NCBI GenBank assembly: GCA_949126835.1
Contig: CASBPS010000042.1
Coordinates: 992,001 to 1,056,000, forward strand
Direction: 5' to 3'
Length of the DNA: 64,000 bases
From: Anisus vortex
Lineage: Eukaryota; Mollusca; Gastropoda; Planorbidae
The translations under genes were made by a program, and so were the position numbers. The notes beneath the pieces are model-generated. The model ran no database searches. It was not told where the DNA came from and worked only from the letters and a program-made list of their open reading frames with translations. How positions within the stretch are numbered: position 1 is the stretch's first letter; the number at the start of each line of letters is the position of its first letter. Below, piece after piece: positions 21,426 to 33,375 of this stretch.

Positions 21426-21479
21426 CATGAATTATAAATCTTTTTTTGGCACTTCATTATTAAAAGGTTGCCGACCTAG

Positions 21480-22200
21480 GGGACATAGGTTCATAACCAT
21501 TTCGACTAACATATAATTGCCCACCCTTTCACCCTTCCCGGAATAAGCCGTTAAGATTCAAATTTAAATGTAACATAAACTTTCCACACGTGGCTGTGTT
21601 TACGTTTTAATGAGACATAAAAATCGACCTGAAGAAACATTTATTATAAACGAGAACAACTAAAAGAAGAAATTACTAACACATGATATATTAACAAAAT
21701 TTAATGTAAAGTTTGTGCCTGGAGTCATGCTACAAGTTTTCTAGATTTGTATTCCCGGCTCTATTTGTAGAATCTTTGTTTTAACGTGTAATACAATTCG
21801 CAGCTTATTTCTACGTACGGGGGGGGGGGGGGGGGGGGTGTCCAAAATGTACAGAGTGCTACTAGGAGGTAGGTATAGAAATATTAATGTAACTTTTTGT
21901 GTACATAATATACGTACGGACCTTCATTATAAATGCTTCTGTCATTTCCTAGTGACTTTATGCCATACACTAAATTTTCTCAAGAATATCAACCACTAAA
22001 CATCATATAAAACTTTCAATAAAAAAGAAACAAGACTTTTTTTTAATAAGCTAAGACAAGATCAGAAATAAAAGAATACGAAACTATTTCTAGCATTACA
22101 AATGTGACATTCTGTGTGGCAAAAAAAAATATCGACTATTCTTTTGACAGCAATATGAATGATAGAGAAAGTTTAAACTGACATACAGTTGGAATTTATT
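21480..22200 (+). repeat. Macro-repeat interior, copy 4, with 20-G run
   Basis: Matches 11440-12150 in order. Poly-G 21819-21838 (20 G), then TGTCCAAAATGTACAGAGTG. Ends with ATGATAGAGAAAGTTTAAAC (about 22160). Confidence 0.75.
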
Positions 22201-22204
22201 TAAA

Positions 22205-22480
22205 ATTGATGAGATTTCAATAAGTTTCTTCAATAATGTAGGGAGGCGATGCGTGAAGTGATCTCAGGTTCGGCTTTTCTCGCCTCCTCCCCCCCCCCCC
22301 CCCCGGCCAACGGTACACAGAGGCAAGAGGCTTTCACCTGATGCCTTCCGGGCGCTCATGGCGAGGGAGGAACTGGGGCTGATATCTCTATACGGTATGA
22401 CTTGCGCCTCTCTTCCCTCCCCTATTTGACGACAGGAGGGCCGGGGTGTGTGTGCTTGTCAGCCATAATTCACCACACTT
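22205..22480 (+). repeat. GC-rich block shared with 41780-41960
   Basis: Contains a 16-C run (22289-22304). CTGATGCCTTCCGGGCGCTC and AACTGGGGCTGATATCTCTA have counterparts at about 41887 and 41925. Much more GC-rich than its surroundings. It is probably a retroelement end, but the family is unknown. Confidence 0.55.
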
Positions 22481-22830
22481 GGCTTACACTTCGAAAAAAT
22501 ATTCGCAGTTGAAATGGAACAATTTTAGTAGAAATAATTGTAAGATTCTAAATTTTTACGTACATATTTGTTATTTAAGGAGATAATTGGTAGGGCAACC
22601 ATCTTGGGTTATGATACAAAATAAGAACAGATAATAATATTATTATTTGCAGTGCCGCTCACACACACGCTTGCCGGTATACACATTTTAAAAAAGAAAG
22701 TTTTCCCAAAATGGGTTATACAACGTAATAGAGTTAGAGAAAAAAACACATATTACATTAATGTTTGCTATTTTGGGTATTAGTAGCTTATATATCAATA
22801 TAGAAAGGCTTTCTTTATATTCATTCAGTG

Positions 22831-22866
22831 ATAGTAGCATGGTAATGACATTTAAGAGTTGTTATT
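22831..22866 (+). repeat. Target-site duplication, left
   Basis: 36 bp starting ATAGTAGCATGGTAATGACA, repeated with a few differences at 23600-23635. Brackets the RTE LINE. Confidence 0.85.
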
Positions 22867-23599
22867 GAAGTAATAAAGGATTAACACTCAATCTCAGTAA
22901 GACCGAAGTAATGGTAATCTCTAAGAAAAGACAACCTCCAAGATGCTCTTTATCCAGTGAAGGTGAAAACATCAAGCAAATCAATTCTTTCCAGTATCTA
23001 GGCTATACAATAACACAGGAAGGCAAATGCAACAAAGAAATAAAGAGAAGAATCGCAATAGCTAAAAACAGCTTCATGAGCTTAAGCAGTATCATGAAAA
23101 ACAGGAATATCAGAATATGTACCAAAATGCGCATACTGAAGGGGTATGTTTGGTCTGTTCTTCTATATGGATGTGAATGTTGGACTATTGATAATGAAAC
23201 AAGGAAAAGATTGGAGGCAGTAGAAATGTGGTTTCTAAGAAGGATGATGAGAATATCATGGACTGAAAAGAAATCTAATGCAGATGTGTTGAAAACAGCA
23301 TGTACCTCAAGAGAACTCATTAACACCATTAGGAATAGACAGATGAAATATCTAGGACACATCTATAGGAAAAATGGTATAGAAAGACTGGCTTTGTGTG
23401 GGAAAATATCTGGTAAGAGAGACAGAGGAAGACAAAGGCTAACATATGTAGAAAGCCTGAACGAATGGGCCACGAACAACAACATAAGTAATAATAACTT
23501 TCTGCAAAAAGCTAACAACAGGAAAGAATGGAGAGTCATGACCGCCGATGTCTGTTCCAGACCTGGCACATAAAGAAGAAGAAGAAGAAGATTGAAGTA
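22867..23599 (+). mobile_element. 5'-truncated RTE-type LINE
   Basis: The + frame runs from about 22870 to the stop at 23571-23573 without interruption. It holds the end of the reverse transcriptase and its C-terminal domain: GLTLNLSKTEVMVISKKRQ, FQYLGYTITQEGKCNKEI, YVWSVLLYGCECWTI, EMWFLRRMMRISWTEKK and RNRQMKYLGHIYRKNG. This spacing is typical of RTE/BovB-type LINEs. The endonuclease and the FADD catalytic part are missing because of 5' truncation. The 3' end is an (AAG)n microsatellite (23574-23592), as in many RTE elements. It is flanked by 36-bp direct repeats. The open frame suggests a relatively recent insertion. The piece cannot move by itself. Confidence 0.85.
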
Positions 23600-23635
23600 A
23601 TAGTAGCATGGTAAAAACATTTGAAAGTTGTTATA
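23600..23635 (+). repeat. Target-site duplication, right
   Basis: Starts ATAGTAGCATGGTAAAAACA and pairs with 22831-22866. Confidence 0.85.
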
Positions 23636-23884
23636 GATAAAATTAGCCTATATATTTTAAGGGAGAGTGGGATGACTCAGTGTGCTATTGAAGTTCACAC
23701 CGTGCGCGGTTTGGCAACACCTAATGCGGCTTAGTGTCTTGTCTGGTCGCTGTGTTTGTTTATTTAGTGGTTCGTTTACTGTTTAGGTCTGTCCGTGTCG
23801 TCTTCTGTTAATTTATTATATTTAAAAGTGTCGTTCTAAAGATTTAAGTGTTAGTTTGGGAGGGTCATTTTATAGTTTAAGTTA

Positions 23885-24740
23885 AAGTGTGTCTATTTGT
23901 CCATGTCTATTTCTAAAGGCGGGGTTTCGTCTGGGTCTTCATCGTCTGACGAGTCGGGGTTGGTTTCGGTGTCGGTCTTTTCCTCATCTGCTGTAGACTT
24001 TTTTTCCTTCGCTTCTTTTTCTGTGCCTTCTGTCCATGGAACAGCAGGGGTAGGATATCACCGAGATCATCCCCATCGAAGGCGAACTTCTCACGCCTTG
24101 TAGGAGGCGTCCTTATTGTCGCCCCTTCATAAGTCACCATACGGTCAGGGCATTCACTAGTGGGGCGTCTGACTCAGAAGTCATCTCTTCCTTTGATGGT
24201 CGCGAACTGATATATGATTTCCCAGTAGGCCTACTGATCGATAAGCGCTCCTTTGGCGGGGCCTTGGGGGAAGGGATTCTCTTGAAGTGGTAGTTCAGTT
24301 TGACGCGTTTTCTTTCGGGGGATCGCATTATGAGAGGGGTCTCAATGAGCGTTGCCTGCGGGGCCAGTGTAGGGGTGGACGAAACAGATCCGGGTGTAGT
24401 AATGGAGAGGGTAGTTTTTGAGAGAGCTATCTATGGGTCAGAGGGGTGGATTGCTGGGGCAGGTTCACTCCACTCATCGGCGGGGGGAAATTCCTCCTGT
24501 TGGTGAGTAGGGGCGGGGGTTGAGTCGGTTGGCACAGTACTCTCCGCCTGTCTACTAGATTCCTCCGGTACAGCAGGGGCTGGTGGTGGAGGGTGGGTTT
24601 GGATGTTACCTATGGGGAGGGGGAGAGGTGAGTGTTGATGCCCATCAAGGGACGGGGAGGCCTTTGGGGTGGGCTTCCGCCGTGGCTTAGTTCCTTCTTT
24701 GGGTTTAAGCCTTAATGTTAAGGCTGTTGAAAAATACACT
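23885..24740 (-). pseudogene. Pro/Ser/Lys-rich ORF remnant, probable LINE ORF1-like
   Basis: A GC-rich island in AT-rich DNA. On the minus strand it reads KPKEGTKPRRKPTPKASPS and a proline-rich stretch, then (after one TAG at 24431-24433) TPLIMRSPERKRVKLNYHF and IPSPKAPPKERLSISRPTGK. A frameshift near 24165 follows, then FAFDGDDLGDILPLLF and a Lys/Arg tail, stopping at 23913. Composition is like the low-complexity N-terminal region of ORF1 proteins of I/Nimb-type LINEs, but I see no zinc knuckle. It interrupts a right arm (the arm resumes at about 24710), so it is a private insertion. Function is not established. Confidence 0.45.
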
Positions 24741-25190
24741 CTAAGTAAATTATAGATCAATAAAATGTAGTAAATGCGTGCCAATGAAAATATCCTTGTA
24801 GTTAAAAAGGTGTTTCAAAAATTTCATTTACAATGAAATTTACATGAAGTATTTTTTGGACTTATATGTATCTTTCTTAAGTTTGAATATTGGTCTAAGT
24901 TTATAAATTTTTCTATTACTTTTGAATTCAAATTGTGTAGTAAAAAGAATCATTAACCATTAATAATGCATTACGCCATAAAAAGGCTTATTACCTACCT
25001 TGATAAATTTTGAGGTCACTCCAGATGTCTAATTGTTTAGATTTAAATATCTTCAAAAGGAATTATGGCTTTTTTGTGTAACGAACTATTATATATACCT
25101 TTAACTAAGTCTATGTAGTAATTTTTTTTTACCATGTATACAATTCAGTATGTTTGTTGAAAGGACTCTAAACCCTCTTAGGAAAATTTT
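24710..25190 (+). repeat. Right inverted arm, copy 4
   Basis: TTAATGTTAAGGCTGTTGAA (about 24712), GTAAATGCGTGCCAATGAAA, TCCAGATGTCTAATTG (25020) and AGTATGTTTGTTGAAAGGAC (25148). Confidence 0.75.
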
Positions 25191-25194
25191 CTCC

Positions 25195-25420
25195 AGTGGC
25201 TTAAAGTGCACTGATTATTTTATTTGTATTTACTTTAGGCTTTATTGCTCCAAAATTTTTACTATTAAACATTACCTCGACTATCACCTTAGATTTTCCC
25301 GTATGCTGTAAACAGTTTCAGTAAAACCTGGGTTTTCTTTGACTCCTGTGCCTAGACCTGTATAGAAAGAGTTTAGTGTGCTCAACCCTCTACCACGTTA
25401 TAGTTAAGACCTTTATTTTG
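25195..25420 (+). repeat. Dispersed repeat module
   Basis: GTGCACTGATTATTTTATTT and GGCTTTATTGCTCC, then CCGTATGCTGTAAACAG. Also at 5870 and 46080. Confidence 0.7.
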
Positions 25421-25434
25421 GAACTTCAAAATCA

Positions 25435-25690
25435 ATTACGGCAACAATAAAGCGACGCAAGCTGATATGGTTCGGTCATGTGTCGCGGCTTAATAACCTG
25501 TCAAAAATATCTTCCAATGCACTTTAAAAGGTGGACGTTGGGGCGGCTGACTGCGGAAGTGCTGGTTCGACAAATATTAAAAGTTTGCACATGGATTCAA
25601 CTGACTAAACTATCGACAGCCGCCAGTGCTGTGGCCAGGTTTTGACGCTAGGGGGAGCTAACTTTTAGGAAAAAGGCCCCACTTTTAGAA
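25435..25690 (+). pseudogene. LINE reverse-transcriptase tail fragment
   Basis: A + frame contains ATIKRRKLIWFGHVSRLNNL followed by SKISSNAL, the R-R-x-L-x-W-F-G-H-V-x-R signature of the C-terminal region of RTE/CR1-type LINE polyproteins. Stops and shifts follow. A poorer copy is at 46505-46640. Confidence 0.65.
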
Positions 25691-25699
25691 ATTTTTCCA

Positions 25700-26495
25700 G
25701 ATTAATAGAAGAACTAAGAATTTGTACGTATCAAATGTTCTAAGAAAATCCTGTGCCTCATGATACAAACACTGTATAATAGTGCAGTATATTTTTTTTA
25801 ACCATTCACGATTTTTACAAGCAACTATTAGTGTTGGGAATTTCTGCAAAATTGATTGCATCTACTGCTCATTTTCAAGATGAGTATCTAGTGTCGAAAA
25901 ATATTTATAGAATCAATGCAAATGCTTCTATATGACTGCATTCTTCTTCGTTTTAATTTTGAAAGGCGAGATAAATCGCCAATTTTTTAAGAGTTTTAAA
26001 AAAAAAAAAGAGTTTCAATATTTTTTTTTTACTGTATCTTTGTGTCAATTACAAAATTTGATACGTTATAGGAACGCTCTATATTTTTTTTTTCTTCTCA
26101 GCTATTCTAACACCACGCCTAATGGTTATATCATTAGCAAACGGAATTTCTTAAAAAACAAGTTATTTCTCTTCTTTTCTTCTTTCTTTTAAGTTATGTG
26201 GGTATCATTTTTTTTTTGTGCGAATTTCATGTAACCAAGTTTTCGATCACTACACGTATACGACCGAGAAGGAGAAAGCCAGCGCGCTTTAAGTCACATT
26301 ATTACTTTTCGGTGAGTACACCAGACTTAAACCTCAGCTTTTTTTGAGAATGCGAGCGAGCGTACTCTTTTGGGGCTCGGAGAACTAACTCTGCTGTGTC
26401 CAAGCACCACTGATACATTACCGTAAAAGTTAGTCACAAACGGTTGGCCGTTCCTGTCCACTCTAAGTTCCTGCTTATGACCAGGTATCCACTAG
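25700..26495. other. AT-rich spacer
   Basis: Poly-A and poly-T runs, no coding or repeat feature that I can name. The 25932 frame is a low-complexity F/K/Y-rich artefact. Confidence 0.4.
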
Positions 26496-26496
26496 A

Positions 26497-26590
26497 AAAG
26501 GGGTCGGCAACCTAAAACCACGCGTGCCAAACTTGGCACACAGAGCAATTTTCAATAGCACGCGAGAGACCTCCAGGGGTAATTTATTAT
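26497..26590 (+). mobile_element. hAT-type terminal end
   Basis: AAAAGGGGTCGGCAACCTAA, then CACGCGTGCCAAACTTGGCA and AGAGCAATTTTCAATAGCAC. Closely resembles 21032-21100. The opposite end was not found. Confidence 0.55.
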
Positions 26591-26599
26591 TGATGAAAA

Positions 26600-27412
26600 C
26601 AAAAACAACTATATTTTTCAGTAATATTTATATGGAGTGAAATCAATTAATTTCACAACATTTAACTTTATGAACTTCCCTTTACAAAGGCATATATTAA
26701 GATATATTGTTGGGCTTTTTCAGTTGCGCATCGAAGCACTCCAAGCGGAGTTTTAAGACTTTCAAATTGATTTTTTCATACCTAGTCAAGCATAACTGGC
26801 TTAATCTTATTACGGCCTTCTTAGATGTAGATACTTTTTTTTATTAAGTGTCGGTATATTGGCTATTTGAAAACGTAGCTAGTTGAATTTTAAACCTTTA
26901 ATGAAATGGGAATATAAATGTGCCAAATTGTTTAAGAGATAAACTCCACAAGTTTGAATGGACAAATAATTATTGGAAGAAATGTTTACTTACAACTATT
27001 TAACGTAAATTAATTTTATACCTCTAATAATTAAATCTTGTAATGAATACCACAACGCTAGTTTATGTAAAGACATAATAATAAGTCAGTAATATTTGTT
27101 ATATTACAAAACATTACTTGTTTGGCATCACTATGGAATCAAATTTAGAATATTTATTTTAATTAAAGGGAGATAATTAGCTACTTTTATTTCTGGTAAT
27201 ATTTCTAATAATATGTTTTTTTAATTTTGTAAAAGACCAAATGGCTTACAAATTATTAATTTATAATGACCAAACGGTCAAAAAGTAATTGAAAATTATT
27301 TATATATTATAATACTTATGTAATATATTATGCACATTTTTAAACGGTACATTAACTACCCAGTTTGTTTGATAAATTTGTATAATTTCCGCGATGTAAA
27401 TTTTAAAAGAGC
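26600..27412. other. AT-rich spacer before the array
   Basis: Possibly the interior of the hAT-like element ending at 26497. No coding frame recognised. Confidence 0.35.
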
Positions 27413-28054
27413 TTATCATATATCATATCATATCATATCATATTCATATATATATATAAATCTCAAAAGGAATATGTATGTATGTGGCTGGCTGGCTGGC
27501 TGGCTGGGTATGTACATACCGCATAATCTTTTTAAATACTGGACATAAAAACGTGAAATTTGCTACAAATATTCTTTGCGTTACGGCGGTGAACACTGTC
27601 AAGGTTTTAAAAAAATTAAAATGACCGCAGTGGTCAGTTTGGTCAAAAAACGCGAATAAAACGACATATTTTGGGTTCATGTTGAATTTGCCGTTCCAAC
27701 TTTTTATAGTTTTTCGATCGATCGCGCTAAGAAAATAAAAAAAAAAGGATGGCGTTGAGATTTTTTTCAGGATGACGTCATCAAAGTTTGCGCAGGGATA
27801 GCTGGTTGTCTTTTTTTTTTATGGCGTCATCGAATTTTGCGTATTCATTTTAATTAACTTCGCTTCAACCTTTGCTAATGTACTTTATGAATGAATAGAA
27901 CAAAATTTATTCACGTTTTAATTTGCGTCGTAATTTATAGCGGGATATTTTTAAATTGTTATAATGGGTAATGATTAATGGTTTTAATGGGTATCTTACG
28001 TTGTATCTGGCAAATAAAAAATTCCTTCACGTTTTTATTCGTGTTGTATATGTC

Positions 28055-28798
28055 CACAGAATAGGTATAAAACAGAAAGCGCAATCGCATTTTATTTCTG
28101 TTTTGGGCAGTAATACCGACGCCATACTAAGCTTATTTAAACGCAGCGGTCCTGGTTACACTCTATATTTATGCTTATTTAGCCTACAACGTCCTTTTCT
28201 TCAAATCTACAAGTTCAAACACCCAAAGCTAATATTTCAGGCAAAATGTGCATGAACGGTTGTGTAATAAACTACAACAATGAAAACGAAAACGACTGAT
28301 TATCGAAAAAAAGAGCATGTCAAACTGCATGGCTTTCCTGACTCCATAAAGGATAAACAACAGCATAAACAACCTCATATTAACTCATTATGAATTATAT
28401 GCCTATTTCCCTTCATAATTTCAAAAGTTTATTTTGGTTTAAAAAGTATATATATTTATGTACCGGTAGCCGTAGCAATTTAGTTACCGGTACCGAGCTA
28501 CGTCTAAGCCATTTTTTTTTCAAATCAGTACCGGGTAATAAATATTTTTACATCATATTGGCCTAATCATATAATGTTCAAAACAAAATGGGTAATTAAG
28601 TCAAATTTATATAAAAGTAAGCCTATAATGAAAGATAATGTAGGCCTTATATATATTGTATATATTTATGGCAGACGTAGATATCCTTTCACATTTTACT
28701 ATAGTAGCGTCTCTAGCGACCGCTGCATTTCGGAAAATGGTAACTTTTAGTGAGTGCGTATATAGGGATTATGCATTCTGTTCTATACTTATTCTGTG
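28055..28798 (+). mobile_element. P-like element with THAP exon, 744 bp
   Basis: Terminal inverted repeats start CACAGAATAGGTATAAAACA on the left and, reverse-complemented, CACAGAATAAGTATAGAACA on the right. They are flanked by TATATGTC (28047-28054) and TATACGTC (28799-28806), an 8-bp near-duplication of a site (TATACGTC) that occurs elsewhere in the array. A THAP-like start at 28246 is broken by a one-base insertion after codon 12. Confidence 0.8.
28246..28299 (+). pseudogene. Frameshifted THAP exon
   Basis: Reads MCMNGCVINYNNENEND then stop. The intact-frame counterpart at 38362 shows the continuation. The one-base insertion lies around 28282. Confidence 0.6.
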
Positions 28799-29520
28799 TA
28801 TACGTCTTATAAACTTTGTAGCGGGAAATTTTTCAATTGCTAGGCAATGTTTAAATTGCCGAGCTCAACGTTTTAAAGTTTTAATTTGTATCGTATACGT
28901 CTTATAAACTATGTAGCGGGAAATTTTTATATTGCCGGGCAATGTTTAAATTTGCCGGACCAACTTTTAAAAGTTTTAATTCATGTCGTATACGTTGTAT
29001 AAACTATGATTCATATCGGTTTCAGTTGTTATTGTTTTTCCTGTTGAATTTAAAATTTAATTCTAAGTTTGCTTCCAAAGCAACAATAAATAAATAGTAA
29101 ATAACACCAACAAAAACAAAAAAAAAAAGCAAAAATAAATAAATATTGATCTACGACTAATGTTGTAGCAAAAAAATATATCAAACAATACTTTTCGAAT
29201 TAACAGTACTTTTTAAAAGACATGTGAGTTCTGTTTTACAGAAAGAGTTTAATTACCCAATTATCTCACAAAATTCGATCATAGTGGTCATACTTTGAGC
29301 AAGAAATAAAAAAAAATTATTTGTTTTTCCTTTTTAGTTGTATATTGAATTGGTGTATAATAAAGTGTGCAAAACAAAAATAAATTAAAAAAATAGTGAC
29401 CAAAAAAAAAAAAAACATACTACTTTATGTATGTTGCAAAAACAAAACTAAAAAACTATAATGTGTCAAGCATATTCTAAAAAAAAGCCCGTTCGAAGAA
29501 TCGGGCACATAATGGCTTGT

Positions 29521-29579
29521 CATATCATATCATATCATATATATATATAAATCTCAAAAAGAATATGTATGTATGTATG

Positions 29580-29610
<31 letters not shown>

Positions 29611-31096
29611 GTATGTACATACCGCATAATCTTTTTAAATACTGGACATAAAAACGTGAAATTTGCTACAAAAATTCTTTGCGTTACGGCGGTGAACACT
29701 GTCAAGTTTTTAAAAAAAATAAAATGACCGCAGTGGTCAGTTTGGTCAAAAAACGCGAATAAAACGACATATTTTGGGTTCATGTTAAAATTGCCGTTCC
29801 AACTTTTTATAGTTTTTCGATCGATCGCGCTAAAAAAATTAAAAAAAGGATGGCGTTGAGATTTTTTCAGGATGACGTCATCAAAGTTTGCGCAGAGATA
29901 GTTAGCCGGCTTTTCGTTATGACGTCATCAAATTTTGCGTATTCATTTAAAATTAACTTTGCTTCAATGTTTGCTGATGTATTTTATGAATGAATAGAAC
30001 AAAATATATTCACGTTTTAATTCGTGTCGTATACGAAATATAAACTTTTGTAGTTGTTGCGTGCATTCTCATTATAACTGCTTGAGTAGTAAGAGTGTAT
30101 GTAAACATAACTTTTAGCTTTTTCAATTCGTTTGAAGCGGGCGTATACGCATTAAAATCTTTCTAGCGGGAAATATTTCACGTTTCAATTCTTTTCTAGA
30201 GGGCAATATTTCACGTTTCAATTCGTTTCTAGCGGGCAATATTTCACGTTGCAGTTCGTTTCGGTTGTAGCGGGCGTACAAAATGTCATTCATATTTAAA
30301 TTTGTGACGTATACATCGATAAACTTTTTAACGGGTGGGGTTTTATTAATTGCCGTATATATTAACTGTGAAGCGGGAAATCTCATTAAAACTTTAGGCT
30401 TATCGCCTTGGTAACAACCATTGTTTAAATTACCGGGCAAGGTTTAAATTACCGGGTAATGTTTATAATACCGGGCAATGTTTAAATTACCGGGCAATGT
30501 TTAAATTACCGGACAATGTCTAAATTACCGGGCAATGTTTATATTACCGGGCAATGTTTAATTTGCCGGGCAATGTTCAAATTGCCGGAACTAACTTTTT
30601 AAAGTTTTAATTCGTGTCGTATACGTTTTATAAACATTATTTCATATGGGTTTCATTTGTTATTGTTTTACATGTTGAATAGAAAATTTAATTCTAAGTT
30701 TGCTTCCAAATCAACAATAAATAAATAAATAGCAAATAAACGAAAACAACACAACATAGGTCTGCCACTTAATGTTTGTCGTAAAAAAATATATCAAACA
30801 ATCATTAAAAAAAAAAAGTACTGTCGAATGTCCTTTATCAATGAATAGAACAAAATATATTCATGTTTTAATTTGCGTCGTAATTTATAGCGGGCAATTT
30901 TGTAATTGTTATAATGGGTGATGAGTAATGATTTTAACGGGTAATTCATGTTGTAGCGGGCAAATAAAAAATTACCTCACGTTTAAATTCGTGTCGTAGG
31001 TCATGCGGGCAATCTCATTATAACTGCCTGAGTAGTTAGAGTGTATGTAAACATAACTTTTAGCCGGTTCGGAGGACCGGGCACATAACGGCTTGT
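29521..31096 (+). repeat. Array unit 2 (1,576 bp)
   Basis: TGACGTCA at 29873-29880 and 29920-29927. 19-bp minisatellite 30423-30590. Type II hairpin CCGGTTCGGAGGACCGG (31064-31080). Almost identical to unit 3 over most of its length. Confidence 0.85.
30423..30590 (+). repeat. 19-bp minisatellite, about 9 copies
   Basis: Unit GTTTAAATTACCGGGCAAT, with a variant GTTTATAATACCGGGCAAT. Degenerate last copy GTTCAAATTGCCGG. Confidence 0.95.
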
Positions 31097-31135
31097 ATAT
31101 ATATAAATCTCAAAAGGAATATGTATGTATGTATG

Positions 31136-31166
<31 letters not shown>

Positions 31167-32661
31167 GTATGTACATACCGCATAATCTTTTTAAATACTG
31201 GACATAAAAACGTGAAATTTGCTACAAAAATTCTTTGCGTTACGGCGGTGAACACTGTCAAGGTTTTAAAAAAAATAAAATGACCGCAGTGGTCAGTTTG
31301 GTCAAAAAACGCGAATAAAACGACATATTTTGGGTTCATGTTAAAATTGCCGTTCCAACTTTTTATAGTTTTTCGATCGATCGCGCTAAAAAAATTAAAA
31401 AAAGGATGGCGTTGAGATTTTTTCAGGATGACGTCATCAAAGTTTGCGCAGAGATAGCTAGCCGGCTTTTCGTTATGACGTCATCAAATTTTGCGTATTC
31501 ATTTAAAATTAACTTTGCTTCAATGTTTGCTAATGTATTTTATGAATGAATAGAACAAAATATATTCACGTTTTAATTCGTGTCGTATACGAAATATAAA
31601 CTTTTGTAGTTGTTGCGTGCATTCTCATTATAACTGCTTGAGTAGTAAGAGTGTATGTAAACATAACTTTTAGCTTTTTCAATTCGTTTGAAGCGGGCGT
31701 ATACGCATTAAAATCTTTCTAGCGGGAAATATTTCACGTTTCAATTCTTTTCTAGAGGGCAATATTTCACGTTTCAATTCGTTTCTAGCGGGCAATATTT
31801 CACGTTGCAGTTCGTTTCGGTTGTAGCGGGCGTACAAAATGTCATTCACATTTAAATTTGTGACGTATACATCGATAAACTTTTTAACGGGTGGGGTTTT
31901 ATTAATTGCCGTATATATTAACTGTGAAGCGGGAAATCTCATTATAACTTTAGGCTTATCGCCTTGGTAACAACCATTGTTTAAATTACCGGGCAAGGTT
32001 TAAATTACCGGGTAATGTTTATAATACCGGGCAATGTTTAAATTACCGGGCAATGTTTAAATTACCGGACAATGTCTAAATTACCGGGCAATGTTTATAT
32101 TACCGGGCAATGTTTAATTTGCCGGGCAATGTTCAAATTGCCGGAACTAACTTTTTAAAGTTTTAATTCGTGTCGTATACGTTTTATAAACATTATTTCA
32201 TATGGGTTTCATTTGTTATTGTTTTACATGTTGAATAGAAAATTTAATTCTAAGTTTGCTTCCAAAGCAACAATAATAAATAAATAGCAAATAACAAAAA
32301 CAAAACAACATAGGTCTGCGACTTAATGTTTGTCGTGTCGTAAAAAAACATATCAAACAATCATTTTCTTTTTTAATAAAAATACTGTCGAATGTTCTTT
32401 ATCAATGAATAGAACAAAATATATTTACGTTTTAATTTGCGTCGTAATTTATAACGGGCAATTTTTTAATTGTTATAATGGGTAATGGGTAATGATTTTA
32501 ACGGGTAATTTTATGTTGTAGCGGGCAAATTAGACATTACCTCACGTTTAAATTCATGTCGTAGGTCATGCGAGCAGTCTCATTATAACTGCTTGAGTAG
32601 TTAGAGTGTATGTAAACATAGCTTTTAGCCGGTTCGGAGGACCGGGCACATAACGGCTTGT
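31097..32661 (+). repeat. Array unit 3 (1,565 bp)
   Basis: TGACGTCA at 31429-31436 and 31476-31483. Minisatellite 31979-32146, about 9 copies in the same variant order as unit 2. Type II hairpin at 32629-32645. Confidence 0.85.
31979..32146 (+). repeat. 19-bp minisatellite, about 9 copies
   Basis: Same variant order as 30423-30590, including the single GGACAATGTC copy. Confidence 0.95.
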
Positions 32662-32700
32662 ATATATATAAATCTCAAAAGGAATATGTATGTATGTATG

Positions 32701-32731
<31 letters not shown>

Positions 32732-33292
32732 GTATGTACATACCGCATAATCTTTTTAAATACTGGACATAAAAACGTGAAATTTGCTACAAATATTCTT
32801 TGCGTTACGGCGGTGAACACTGTCAAGGTTTTAACAAAATTAAAATGACCGCAGTGGTCAGTTTGGTCAAAAAACTTGAAAAAAACACAACTTTTGATTC
32901 ACATTGTCTTTGCCAGTACAACATTTTATAGTTTTTCGTCACAAAGTTAGAAAAAAAAGGATGCGCTGAGATTATTTTTATGACGTCATCAATCTTTGCG
33001 CATGGATTTTATAGCAATGAAGGGACATTTTTCATTCATGTTTAAATTGACGTCATCAAACTATGTGCATGGATTTTATTATCTCAACTCAATGACGGGA
33101 ACAAATTTTCTTCATGTTTAAATTGTCTACGTGCCGTAAACAACATAAATTCTTTACACTACCAATACTGTAGTTGATTTTCTTAATCTATCACTACTTT
33201 AATACTTTACACTGTGAATACATGACTTAAAGCTAATTAATAATTTAAAACTTTACAAACATAGGACAAAGCAAATAGATTTAGCATTTTTT

Positions 33293-33375
33293 TTTCTGTT
33301 TCGGGAAGTAATAACGACGCCTTACTAAGCTTATTTAAACGCAGTGGTCCTGGTTACACTCTATATTTAAGCTTA
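33293..33375 (+). repeat. P-like element interior remnant
   Basis: TTTAAACGCAGTGGTCCTGG and TTACACTCTATATTTAAGCT match the left interior of the P-like elements (28130-28175) but no inverted repeats flank them. Same remnant at about 35213-35295 and 36695-36777. Confidence 0.7.

Larger units (their letters stand above)
27413..29520 (+). repeat. Array unit 1 (about 2.11 kb)
   Basis: Begins in a TATCA/CATAT microsatellite. Contains TGACGTCA at 27773-27780 and the P-like element at 28055-28798. Ends with the type I hairpin CCCGTTCGAAGAATCGGG (29488-29505). Nearly the same as unit 7. Confidence 0.8.

Noticed and set aside
23003..23620. Minus-strand frames of 119 and 85 residues
   Set aside because: Antisense shadows of the RTE reverse-transcriptase frame at 22867-23573.
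26700..26830. Minus-strand coding remnant (RLSQLCLTRYEKINLKVLKL)
   Set aside because: Short, and I could not tie it to a hAT or other transposase domain.
30123..31996. Two 105-residue proteins with RNELQREILPAR repeats (minus strand)
   Set aside because: They arise from direct repeats of the TTTCACGTT...CGGGCAATA type within units 2 and 3, and are absent from the other units.
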